NCBI RefSeq assembly: GCF_000208865.1
Contig: NC_018391.1
Span: 2,487,014-2,551,013 of the forward strand
Length of the DNA stretch: 64,000 nt
Source of the DNA: Neospora caninum Liverpool
Taxonomy: Eukaryota > Apicomplexa > Conoidasida > Eucoccidiorida > Sarcocystidae
Direction: 5' to 3'
Shown here: positions 36,760 to 46,995 of the stretch, one piece after another
Layout: each line of letters begins with the position of its first letter
Numbering within the stretch: the stretch's first letter is position 1
Notes under the pieces: model-generated
Databases searched by the model: none
What the model was told of the DNA's origin: nothing
Seen by the model: only the letters and a program-made list of their open reading frames with translations
Position numbers and translations under genes: made by a program

Positions 36760-37721
36760 TAAATCAGATGCGTGTGTTATACTATGTAATGGTCGAAGTG
36801 CGCGTACGATCTCCTGTCTCCAGCTTTTTCGAAGGTTAGAGTCCGCAAGGAGTCTCCAGTTTCTGTGCGTGTCGCAATTAGGCTTTCTCCTTTCGGCTGA
36901 TTTGTTTTGTCCGCGGGAGATCATGGCGAAGATCACTTCCACTGAATCTGAATTCAGCTTTGCTAGTGCATGTCTTTTCTTTCATTCTCAATTTCTCTCG
37001 GGGACTGCTTTCTTCACCGGCCTGTGTCACCTCGTTAACTCAGAGCACACCGCTAAGAAATACACGTACACATCTGCCGACTTTGAACCTCGCGTTCCTT
37101 CTTACCTCCTTCATCTCCTTTGTTTTTCTGTTGCTTTGCCTCGGTTCCTTCCCTACCGAAACATTTCCTCTGTTGTATTCCTTTCCTTCGCTTGTTTCAC
37201 TCTCTGCTCGACAGCGTCCGGTGTTGCATCCGCGGGAAGGTTCGCATTGCTCCGTTTTCCGTGCTTCGCCTGATCTTTTTTCTCTTTTCTCTTTGTTTCC
37301 TTTCGCTTGTTGCTCCGCCCCCAGATGGCTCCACCTGCTTGTCCCTGTCTTCGTCGTCTAGGTCTCCGCCCTCTGTCCCCGCCGGCGCGCCTTCGCCCTC
37401 TGTCCCCGCCGGCGCGCCTTCGCCCTTGGGCGCACCTCCCTCAACCAGAATGCGAGAATCGTCCTGGTCCTCCGATGCCTGTTCCAGTTCTGTCTCTTCT
37501 GTCAATTCCGTTTCCTTTTCCACTCGTTTTTCCGCTCCCTCTCGCTTCCTCGTCGTCTCGGGCGGTCTCCGCACTTCCAGAGCCGGCGTCGCGGTAGTTA
37601 GGCGCGTCGCCTCGCTGTCAAAACCGTGTTCGTCTTCTCTTCGTCCTCTGTGTTCGCTTCACCGGTGCGCCTTTCCTCACGCGCGGGGTGCACAGCTCTC
37701 GGAGCAGAGACAGCTGTGGAA
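35489..37721. other. Divergent intergenic region
   Basis: 2.2 kb between the starts of the OSCP gene (-) and the channel gene (+), so it should contain both promoters and 5' untranslated regions. It includes a TA microsatellite at 36724-36760 and a pyrimidine-rich plus strand from about 36950 to 37700 that probably belongs to the channel leader. No coding exon is supported. Confidence 0.55.
36724..36760. repeat. TA microsatellite
   Basis: A (TA)n tract of about 36 bases in the divergent promoter region between OSCP and the potassium channel gene. Confidence 0.9.
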
Positions 37722-40700
37722 ATGCCTTCTCCCGAAGGCCTCCGACCCCCAGTCGACCTTCCGGGAGGCGAGGGGACTCCTTCGCCTGCGTCCCCACTCA
37801 CTCTCCACAGCGGAGACGCGCCCAGAAGTCTACGCCAGACTTCGATTCGCTCGCGACTTTGCGCGCCTGCGTTCGAAGACGGCTCAGCTTTGCCGCACGC
37901 GTCGCCGCTTCCTCTCGATATGGGAACCGACGGGGCCTGCCGTACCCCCCTTCTCGCGTCGCCCTCTTCTCCCCTGGAGGGCGGGACGGCGCGGCGGGAC
38001 CGCTTGAGTGCCCGCGACGTCTGGCCTTCTTTGCCCTCCGCGCAGTCCTCGCCTTGTCGGGTGCCAGAGAACGTCGGCGGCGCGCCGAGAGCTCGCTCCG
38101 AGTGTGTTTCCTCTCTGCTCGTCCACCCAGGCGCCAGCTCCGCCGGCTGTCTCCCGGCTCCTCCAGGTCGCGCCGCGTCCTTTCCCGCCGCCGACGTTCT
38201 GTCCCCCCGAGGCCCCTTCTTCCTCGTCGAAAACGACTCGCCTCCGAAATCGTTCTCGTGCGACCCGGTGTTCTGCCGCCCACATCCGCCGCGAAAACTG
38301 CGGGAGGCCCCGGAAGAAAGCCTTCACTTTGCTGCGTCGTTTGACTGCGCATCGGACGCGGGACACTATGGACTCGAGGCCGACGACCTGAGCGCGGCCG
38401 CGGGACTCTGCGCCGCTTCTGCCTTTCGGATTCCTCTCCCTTTCGCTTCTGCCTCCAGGCGCCTCTCGCACCCTCCAGACCGTCTGGACGCGCGACCGCG
38501 CGGCCTTCTTCTCCCCTCGTCTCGCCCTGGGTCCGTAGACAGTCCAGAAGAGCGAGGGCAGGAGCTGCCTGGAGGCTGCTGCCTCAGCGGTCGAGAGCGA
38601 CGCGAGCGATCCGATCTCTGTTTTGCGTCGCGGCATGCGTGGGCACCCGAGGCTTCACAGGCCCCTGAGATGCAAGATCCACTCGCGAACCCCGAGCGCT
38701 ACGTGCGAGAAGGGAGCAGACGGAACGTTCAAGCGTTTCTTGGATCCAGTGGCGCCTACAACGTCCTGCACAAGTGGAGATACACTCACGGCTACTTGGA
38801 TTTCATCCTCAACGACAGATTCCACGCCATTCTCTCCATGAAGTGGGCACACCTCGTTTTCCTGGTCTTCGCCGTCGTTGTCGCGTGGGCGGCTTTTCTC
38901 GCACGTAAGTCCTCAGAAAAAACCAGAAATCACGTGCGCGAGACGGCTACTCCACGTCCACCGACGAGAAAGCAAAACGGTCCTGTGTGTGTTGGAAAGG
39001 GAGACAACTTTTCCTGGGGCTGGTAACCCTCGCGCGAGGTGCCGGAACCGCTGTGGCGTCTCACCTGTCGAAGGCTCCTGGTTCTCTCGCCTTGTTGTCA
39101 CTGGTGTCCCACGCGGATCTGAATCGCGCAAAAAAAGCGACATCAGCCAGGACCTGAGCAACGCCCTTGCGACCCTGGAGCGCGTCTGTGCTTATCTGTG
39201 TCCCCTTTGAATACCCAGACGCGCGTACGAGTCTGCTGTTCATGCGGAGGTAATGACGGAGTCTGGAGAGGAAATGCATGAACGCAAACAGGCACACCCG
39301 CAGTCCACTCCTGCTTTGTCTCCCCCGACGCGTGTGTCGCTGGTTGTCTACGGCTTCGTTGGGTGTCTTGAGTAGCTCTCGCCGTGGCGCCGGCGGAGTT
39401 TCTGTCGAGCTTCATGTGGCTGTCGGTGCGTGCGACTGCGCGACATGTCTTTCTTGAGGTTCATGGCAGCTCACCTCTCTGTAGAGAATCCGAGATGACC
39501 ACAGTGAGTGCTCGCAAGGCCCATCTGAAGATCGAAATGGATTGACAGGGCGTGGTGCTCTCGCTGAATGCTGGTCTCTCTCGTGTGTGAGTTATTGTGT
39601 ACACCTCGATGGGGTGAAAGAGATGGGCAACCACGTGAAGCTGGACGGTAACTGCGTTCTGCGTTTGGTCGTGTGCGTTCAGTGATTCTGGCAGTGCTGA
39701 CGGGAGGCGAGCTTCAGAGGTGTCTTGGCCAGGACGCAGCGGAACTGCTGGACTACTACTTCTTCGTGATTGAGACGATGTTTGCCATTGGCTATGGGAG
39801 CCCACGGTGAGGACGCGGACGAGGGAAGATACGCCTCTGCGCCGGGCCCTCCGTTGCCCTTTCAAAGTCCCCGCGAGTCTTAGACATCACGTCGACTCGG
39901 GGGCGGCCGCGCTCCAATGCGTCCCTTGTTTTTTCTTGGCTGGCCGAGCCTAAGTTCCTCGCTGAATGCTCCGCCCCGCTGCGTCTGCTGTCCCCTTTGC
40001 TATGGCCTTGCACAGGGCGCCTACGTGCCGGACGAGCAGTCTTTTTGTCACCCCGACTGCCGTCTCCGGCATCCTCATCAACTCCGTCGTCCTCGGGGTT
40101 GTCTTCCAGAAGTTCTCGGCAGCCTCCAAGCGGAAGTGGGCCCTCGCGTTCTCCAACTGTCTCGTTGGCCGACCGAGGTGAGCGACTGTATATGTGACTG
40201 TTTCTTCGCCTTGGCACCTCCCCCTTTGCGTGCTTCGTTTGTCTCCGTTTCTCGCCAGCAGCCATGGGGTGCAGAGCTTCTTGCTCGACGCGCACCGCGG
40301 GTGCTTCGCGGGCCTTCGTCGTCCCCCCGGGCACTTCCTTCCCTGCTCGTCAGGCCCCGCGTTGTCCGTGTGTGCTCTCCGTCTGTTTCGTCCACTTTGC
40401 ATTTTCCGGCTTCGGTGTGGCGACGCCGCTTGGTGTGTGTCTTGGTGCAGTTTTCCGGCGCCTGCTCGCCTCGGCGTCGACAGTTCGGCGTCCCTTGAGA
40501 AGGGTGCGCAACTGGCCTCGGCAGAGCTTGTTTACGGCTGCTGCTCCAGCCTCCCCTTTGTCAGGAAACCCGGAGGAGAGGCCGAGAGAGAGCGCGGAAA
40601 CGGCATCCCCGGTTCAATGCGCCCACATGACTCGGCCGCGAAGCGAGATGTCACGGAGGCAACCGAGATGACGACCCCGCGGGCGGCAGGACCAGCTCCA

Positions 40701-43700
40701 AGGAGGGCCCGACACGAACGGGAGGGGCCGAAGCTGCAACTCGACGCCGTTTCCCCGTCTGCCTCTTCCCGCGGGTCTCCCGCAGCAGGTCGCGGAGCCC
40801 AAGGAAGGGACGGCCGGTCAGAGGCGGGCGGAAACGGCGCAGTTCCCGCTTCCTCGTCTCAACGAGCGCGGAGGCCGCGAAGCGACGAGCCGAGAACCGA
40901 GAGATCCGACGCCTCTGACGCGCAAAGCGGTGAGGAACCAGCTGCGTTAGGAAACGGTACAGGTGTCTGTGGACATCGAGGCACACTGGAGAGCCAGCAG
41001 AGCCACGCCAACGCCGAGGGTGAGTAGGAGGTGCACTGCAGTGTCTTTATGCCCTCAAAAGACACCGCCGTTGCGGTTTGGCGTATGGCGTAGGCCCCCT
41101 GAGGCAGAAGAGCACCAAGAGGCCCGCTCGGTTTCGAAACACGCCTGCATTGCTAGAGAAGGACGTTTAACGCCTGGCATAGCGGTGGCAGCCACGGAGG
41201 TACAGATGATACTACGCTAATCTCCTGGTTCGCCATTGGTCGATGGGTGGATGAGTTTTTCTTTAATCCCGAGCCGGCGTCCAAGAGAGACACGCAACGG
41301 GGTTCGCTGCTTTGTGTGGGGAGTGTGCCTCATAACGAACACACCAAACATATCTATGCGTGTATTGGTATCCGGTTAGATTGGCATTTGGACGAACTTA
41401 AAGGTCGAGAGAGCCCGCGAAGGACCGGCGGAACTGTGTGGCGCTTCCGACACCACGACGCGCTTCGTGGGTCTCCAGCTGCGTTGCTCGTGTGTTTGGT
41501 TTTCGATGCCGGTTGGCGTTCAGAAGCCGAGTCAAGCATGCTGAGCGACAAGCCGCAGCAAGACACTTGGGCAGAGACCGACCGCGATGGCGGTCTCTCT
41601 GCATGCGGCTGGGGCCGCGAAAGGCCGCAGCCGAGGCCGAGCCAGAGGTGCGCCTCACTGGGCGACGCGGGCAGCAAGCGAGGAGACGCCGACGGGGCTG
41701 CTGAAGCAAGTGAAGATCGCTGGACGCCCTGTGCGCGGGCACGAGAAGGTATGAAGGAAAAAGAACTAAAAGACGATGGAAAAAGTCAGCGATGGAGCAA
41801 CACAGGAGACGAAACCCAGTACGGGCGGGACGGCGGCTTACACGGAAAGAGTGTGCAAGACGACTCGTGAAAGCAGGGAGTCCGAGAACAGGGGCGGGAG
41901 CGCGAACCCCTGGAGAAGAGGGCCTCAGCGGGGGGGGGGGGGGGGAGGGCGAGAGGCAGAAGCACAGGCGATGCGAGAGACGACAGACGGGCGAGCGGCC
42001 AACAACTGGGCACTAGGCATGGAGAACACGAGGAGCACGAGAGGAGGCACAGAAGGTTGCACTGAAGAGAGACACTGACGCTGATACAAAGCGCTCGGAC
42101 CACGTTACATGGCGGCACGGCAGACGTTGAGGGACAGGAAAGAATCACAGTCAACACGGTCGCGGCACGACAATTGCAAGAGCGAACGTCTAGCGCGTTC
42201 AGCGGCGGGCTCCCGTAGAGCGTGGCAGCCGCACCAACAAAGGGCGAAGGCGCGCTTGGAGCGGCACAATTCTAGAGATCAGACGTTCTCGCCAAAAATC
42301 TATACGAATAAGTGTATGTAGGTGTAGATGGCCAGGCTTAGCAATGCACGGAGGAAAAGAGAGTTCTGGGATGCAAGACAGCGACCAGTCTCTAGAGGTG
42401 GGTTTTCGGCGTGGGACGCTTTCAGAGGTGAACGCGAGTTTCTTTGCCTTCAGTGTTTGTTCCCCTTTCAGACGCGACGTGCGCACCCGTATTGGCTGCT
42501 CACTCTAGCTTCGCTCACCTCAGAGACTCTGGGGCGGCGAACACGCCCCAGTGTCTCTGTCGTGCTCCTACCTCTCCTTCGACGTGGCAGCACTACCGCC
42601 TGTCTTTCCGAGTGATCAACGTGACGCACCATTCCTTCTTCAATCCGAAACTGTGTCTCTATCTCTTAGTAAGCTTCAGAGGCCGCCCGGCAAAACCGTT
42701 CCGACTGGACGAGAGCAAACGCGGCCGCGGGATTAGATGTATCGGTATCCCCACGACGCCCTCACGAAACGTCTAACTGGTCTCTCCTTTATCCGATCCC
42801 CGGTCGGGCGCGGGCGCCGGCCCACGCCGCGTCGTGTCTGCTTCGACGCCGGATCGGATTGCTGTTTCAGCTCCTCTCTTCGTCCTCTTCCTCCAATCAG
42901 TCTCCGTATCTTCATTCGTCGCGCACGCGTATCGGAACACACACCATCTGTACATGGACACCGTGAACGACTTGTTGCTCTACTTCTGCCTGTGAAGAGC
43001 GAATGCAAGAGAGAGGGCGCGATACACGCAGACGGACGTCATTCTTCCTCGTTTGATGTCCCGTTGTCTCTTGGTTTTCCGTTTCTCAAATCCTCGGATT
43101 GCTGCTCGATCTTCTGTCCCGTTCCTCTCTTCTTGCCTTCTACTCGAGCTGCGGTGTCAGCTGGGGCTCCTTGGGCTTCAAGGATGCGTCGGAACTGCCT
43201 TCGCTTGTGACGCGCCGCCTTTTGCGCCATTGTGCCCCCAGCGCTCTCTTTGCTGTTTCAGAAACACAGCGCCCGAGGCCTGCGCATCCGGCAATTCCCG
43301 ACGTTCCGCACTGACACGCCTCTTGAATTTCTTGAGATGCCCATCACTGTCACGGTAAGATATATATATATATATATATATATGTCCATACGGCTATCTC
43401 TAAAAGTCATAGATACTCTAATAGACTGATGATGTAGTGACATGGAGCGGAAGTATCAAGAGGGCAGAGAAGAAGAAGGAATGTCAAGAGGGGGGAAGAA
43501 AGAAAAAAGGCACAAGACAGACGCAGGAGATGGAAGGGATCGCGAAGTGGGAGGAGCACCTGTGTCGCCATGTTTATGCATGGGTACAGTTCACATATGA
43601 GGACACACTTACAGTCATATTAAAAGGCCTGTTTGCATGGAACGTACCGTCGCCAGGAAGGGGACGGCAGCTTCAGATAGAGAATCAGAACCTGCGGGGC

Positions 43701-45591
43701 ACCTCCGCTAAGCGATCTTCTTCAGCTCTCTTGTCACATCTCCACCGGCTCGTTCGAGAAAGGATTCGTTGCATGGAAACGTTTGTTCAAACCAGTCCCT
43801 AAAATCGCTTCTCGTTCAAGCCTAAATGGCTGATCGGGATGTTTCCACGACACGCGTACATTTTTTCGATTCCGCCTACGCGTTCCTCTTGGGACCGCGT
43901 GTGTGACTCCCTGGTACCTTTCAGGATCTGCACAGTGGCAACCGTGTCAAGTTCATGAAACGGACTGGAGGTTGCAAATCCAATCTTACACCTTTCGTTT
44001 GTCGGAGTGTCGTCTCACCAGGTAGACACCCGCGATCGGGACTCGCCTCTCCGAGATGTGACAGCAGAGGAGCTGAAGCAGGAAGGCAGTGCGTACGAGA
44101 TCCTCTCGTTCCTCTCGTTTACGGACAACCACACGTCGCGGCCCGTTGAAATTCGAAAGAGGTCAGGGGAGTTCACAAGACCGCTCGTCACACGCGTGGT
44201 CACGGGTGGCAGGATGTTTAGCAACTATTAGTTTTCAAGAAACTTTAAAACGTTTGACTAAATTTACTTTCAAACCGTGCTGTCTCTGCTGTATTTGTGT
44301 GAGCGGTGTCTCCTCGTGGGGCCGCTTCACTGCTCCAGGCTGCGCCAGTGCACTTCCGAGGCAGCTCGTCCCTCACCGTCGTTTGTCGATTCGCCTCACC
44401 GTGTCCCTCTGCATCGCCATGATGCTTGTATCGCTCCGTCGCCACCGGCGGGCCGCGTGACCCGCTGACCCCTCCTAGGTAGCTGGAAGTGTTCGTGGCG
44501 CAATTCCCCCCTCACATTATTATCTGGTCGCTTCGTTGTCCTCGAATTGCTTCGCGTCCTCAGCTGGAGTCTGCGGTCTATCAAGTGGGGAGAAAGCTTC
44601 ACGCCTATTGTCCGGCCGCCGTGCGCGTCTGCGGTCTCTTCTGGTTAGTCTTTTTGTCCCAAACACGGTAACCGTTCGTATACCTATACACGTCGATATT
44701 CACTTTCGTAGTCTCCTTCCTGATGTTGGTCTGTACGGAAGACACGGATCATATTCTTGGTGGCCTTGCACCTGTTTAGTAACTGGATGAACCCTTTTTG
44801 CACCGGGTAAGTACGGATTACTAGGGTCTTCTATTTACCTGAATGGTATTTTCTCGACTATTTTGCGGTGTTAACAGTAATACCATCCAAAACCGGTCGG
44901 ACGGTATAGTTTATAGATGTATTCTATATATATATATATATGCATATACATGTACACCTGAAGATATGCACTACACTGGTTATCTCCCTAGGGTTTGTGA
45001 TGCTCGGTCAAGCATTAATCAATGCTGTTGCTCAGCACGGCAATGAGCGAGTGTGCTTAATCGATTTCTTCACTTCTTGGATTGTGTGTCCCAGTGTTAA
45101 GGAAAGGAAGTCGTCGGTGGACAGAGCCACCCCATTTTGATGTGTGTTCAGGCATCAATATATACTTGCTTATGCATAAGGACTTGCATGAGCGTGTACG
45201 TAATAACGACATGTGTCCTAGTGTCTAAGAGCAAAGGTGTCCAAATCGCATGCATGTTCGTCGCATGAACATTCGGACCAGTGGTTCAGGTTCCCCGACT
45301 TTCAATGCGTGTGCCGTATCTCTCTATCCAGGCGGCTACGAAGTAGATGTGGACTCATTGAGCACAACTGAGGTGAGTCCTTTGCCTCGTAGAAACTTTG
45401 TCGCATGTTGAAGAGGGAACCCCTTTCAGGGTCGATGCACAGTAGACTCATAAAGCATCTGCATTGTAAATTTGGCTCGCCGTACCTGTGCCCTTCAGCA
45501 TAAGCGCAGGCTGATCAACAAGCGTTAATTTGCTTATGGGCGTACACCTGTGCCTGTTTCTGCTGTGTTTCAGCGCGCGCGTTTTTGCTAG
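37722..45591 (+). CDS. Inward-rectifier (Kir)-type potassium channel, 11 exons
   Basis: Exons 37722-38904, 39376-39425 (or from 39373), 39718-39806, 40016-40177, 40451-41019, 42472-42668, 43262-43354, 44022-44161, 44564-44643, 45332-45372 and 45574-45591 join in phase to 873 residues. Order: a ~340-residue disordered N-terminus; a slide helix and TM1 (WAHLVFLVFAVVVAWAAFLA, ~375-394); pore helix and filter DYYFFVIETMFAIGYG (~423-438); TM2 (AVSGILINSVVLGVVFQ) followed by basic residues; a ~190-residue low-complexity insert (exon 5); then the Kir cytoplasmic beta domain, recognisable by FRVINVTHHSFFNPKLCL, DSPLRDVTAEELK, KWGESFTP and GYEVDVDSL. GYG is intact, but the usual filter Thr is Ala434. 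Two TM segments plus this C-terminal domain separate it from Kv-type channels. The exon 3 acceptor is the least certain. The start ATG (GGAAATGCC) was chosen as the first in frame. Confidence 0.85.
41930..41945 (+). repeat. Poly-G run (16 G) in channel intron 5
   Basis: Sixteen consecutive G residues on the plus strand within the longest intron of the channel gene, in a G/A-rich stretch. A similar 16-base run occurs at 61979-61994. Confidence 0.85.
43360..43384. repeat. TA microsatellite in channel intron 7
   Basis: A (TA)n tract starting five bases after the exon 7 donor site (ACGGTAAGA), so it sits almost on the 5' splice site. Confidence 0.85.
44829..44899 (+). pseudogene. Nuclear copy of mitochondrial cytochrome b fragment (NUMT)
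   Basis: In intron 9 of the channel gene, the plus strand reads LPEWYFLDYFAVLTVIPSKT, matching the very conserved cytochrome b block PEWYFLPFYA.LK.IPSK. Similarity fades on both sides after about 70 bases. It is too short to function and is interpreted as an inserted mitochondrial fragment. Confidence 0.75.
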
Positions 45592-46995
45592 GTTAAAGTT
45601 GGGCTACGCAGGGTCAACAGCTGGCACCTTTTTGCAACAAATTTGTACCAGCTTCGCTTGTGAACTGTGGCTCTGTCTCTCCTCGCATGAGTTCGAGCTA
45701 GCATGAGGCTTTCCCTGCGTTTTTCGTGCGCCGTTTGCTCCAATACAGGAGTGGTAGCGGAAAAAAGCGCAACAAAAATACACAGAAAAAAACAGCAGAC
45801 GACGCGAGGGGGATGAATACCAGAGCGATGCGAACTTTTGTGGGGAACCTGACGCTTCTTGTACCACATGTCATATGGCATCAACTTAAATATCACATAG
45901 CAAGGCGAAGGAACAAATTCAAGACGCTGAAGGATTGAAGGCACGGCCAAAGGAAGACGATTATACAAAACTGGCAAGCGCGTGGGCACGCCATGGTCCA
46001 CGAAGCGAAAGCTTGCTCTAATCGTGCAGCGATTCCAAATAATCACGTCAAAAAGTAACAAGAATAGTGAGGTGAGAAAAGCTGCTCAGCCCGTTGCGTG
46101 TCGCATACCATGAACTCCAAGAAATAGCCCTGTGAGAAACAAGCATTTATACTGCCAAAGCTGAAGGCGTTCGACACACGCAACACTTTTGTCACAAATA
46201 CAAAGCGGCAGCTCTTGATGTCTATGGTGGGTAAGACTCACGCGCAAAAGCTTAGCAGACGTAGCTCAGGGCACCTTGAGAGATACGCACCTCCGAGCAA
46301 GACAAGGACATTCCTTCAGGCAGCCGCGCCTACGGAGAAAATTTAGGTCAGCCAGATACGCCAGATCATCCCAGATTGACATGTTTGTTCGGGTGCATTC
46401 AGCATCAGATGGAGCCATCGCGGGTCAGCGGGCCGGAGAGTCCGCATCGACTGGTGCTCTGCCGCTGAATTTGCCAGCTTGTGGCGAGGATACAATAACA
46501 AAGCGCCAAAGGCGTCCGAAAGATGTCAGCTATGTCGAGTCACCCGATACTACTGCCGTGACACAGGCAATTGCTTAGTTTCTTGCAATATACTCCAGAC
46601 ACAAACGCTGCAGTCAACACCGCCTGTCCCTAAAGGGTTATTTCCAGGAATAACAAATCAACTCGGCGAACTGCCGTTACTTCCTGGCAAATTAACATCA
46701 GTTTCCAGTAGTGGAGTGTGAAAGCCACCTGAGGACTTGTACCTGATTTGCCCGTCGATCATGGAATCTAGTGTTCCCCCGTCATTTATCGCGAAGACTG
46801 CTGCTCCTGAGTGCTCTGTCATGCTTTATTGGTTCACCCTGCTGGTGTGGACGAGCATGAAGCACGCCCACTGATGCGTGCATGCGCCGGCGCGCTCTCG
46901 GTGGTCCCAGATGCACCCTTTTAAGTCATGACGGGCTCCATCCTGCCCGGCTGGGTGCTGCCGCGCACGCTTCGTGGCGGGAACGAGCATACACA
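45592..46995. other. Convergent intergenic region
   Basis: Between the channel gene (+) and the secreted-protein gene (-). Open frames at 46276-46721 lack a convincing start and have no domain. No RNA gene seen; GTAGCTCAGGGC near 46261 resembles a tRNA A box but has no partner B box. Confidence 0.5.

Noticed and set aside
46255..46335. tRNA-like A box (GTAGCTCAGGGC)
   Set aside because: No matching B box, anticodon arm or acceptor stem can be drawn.
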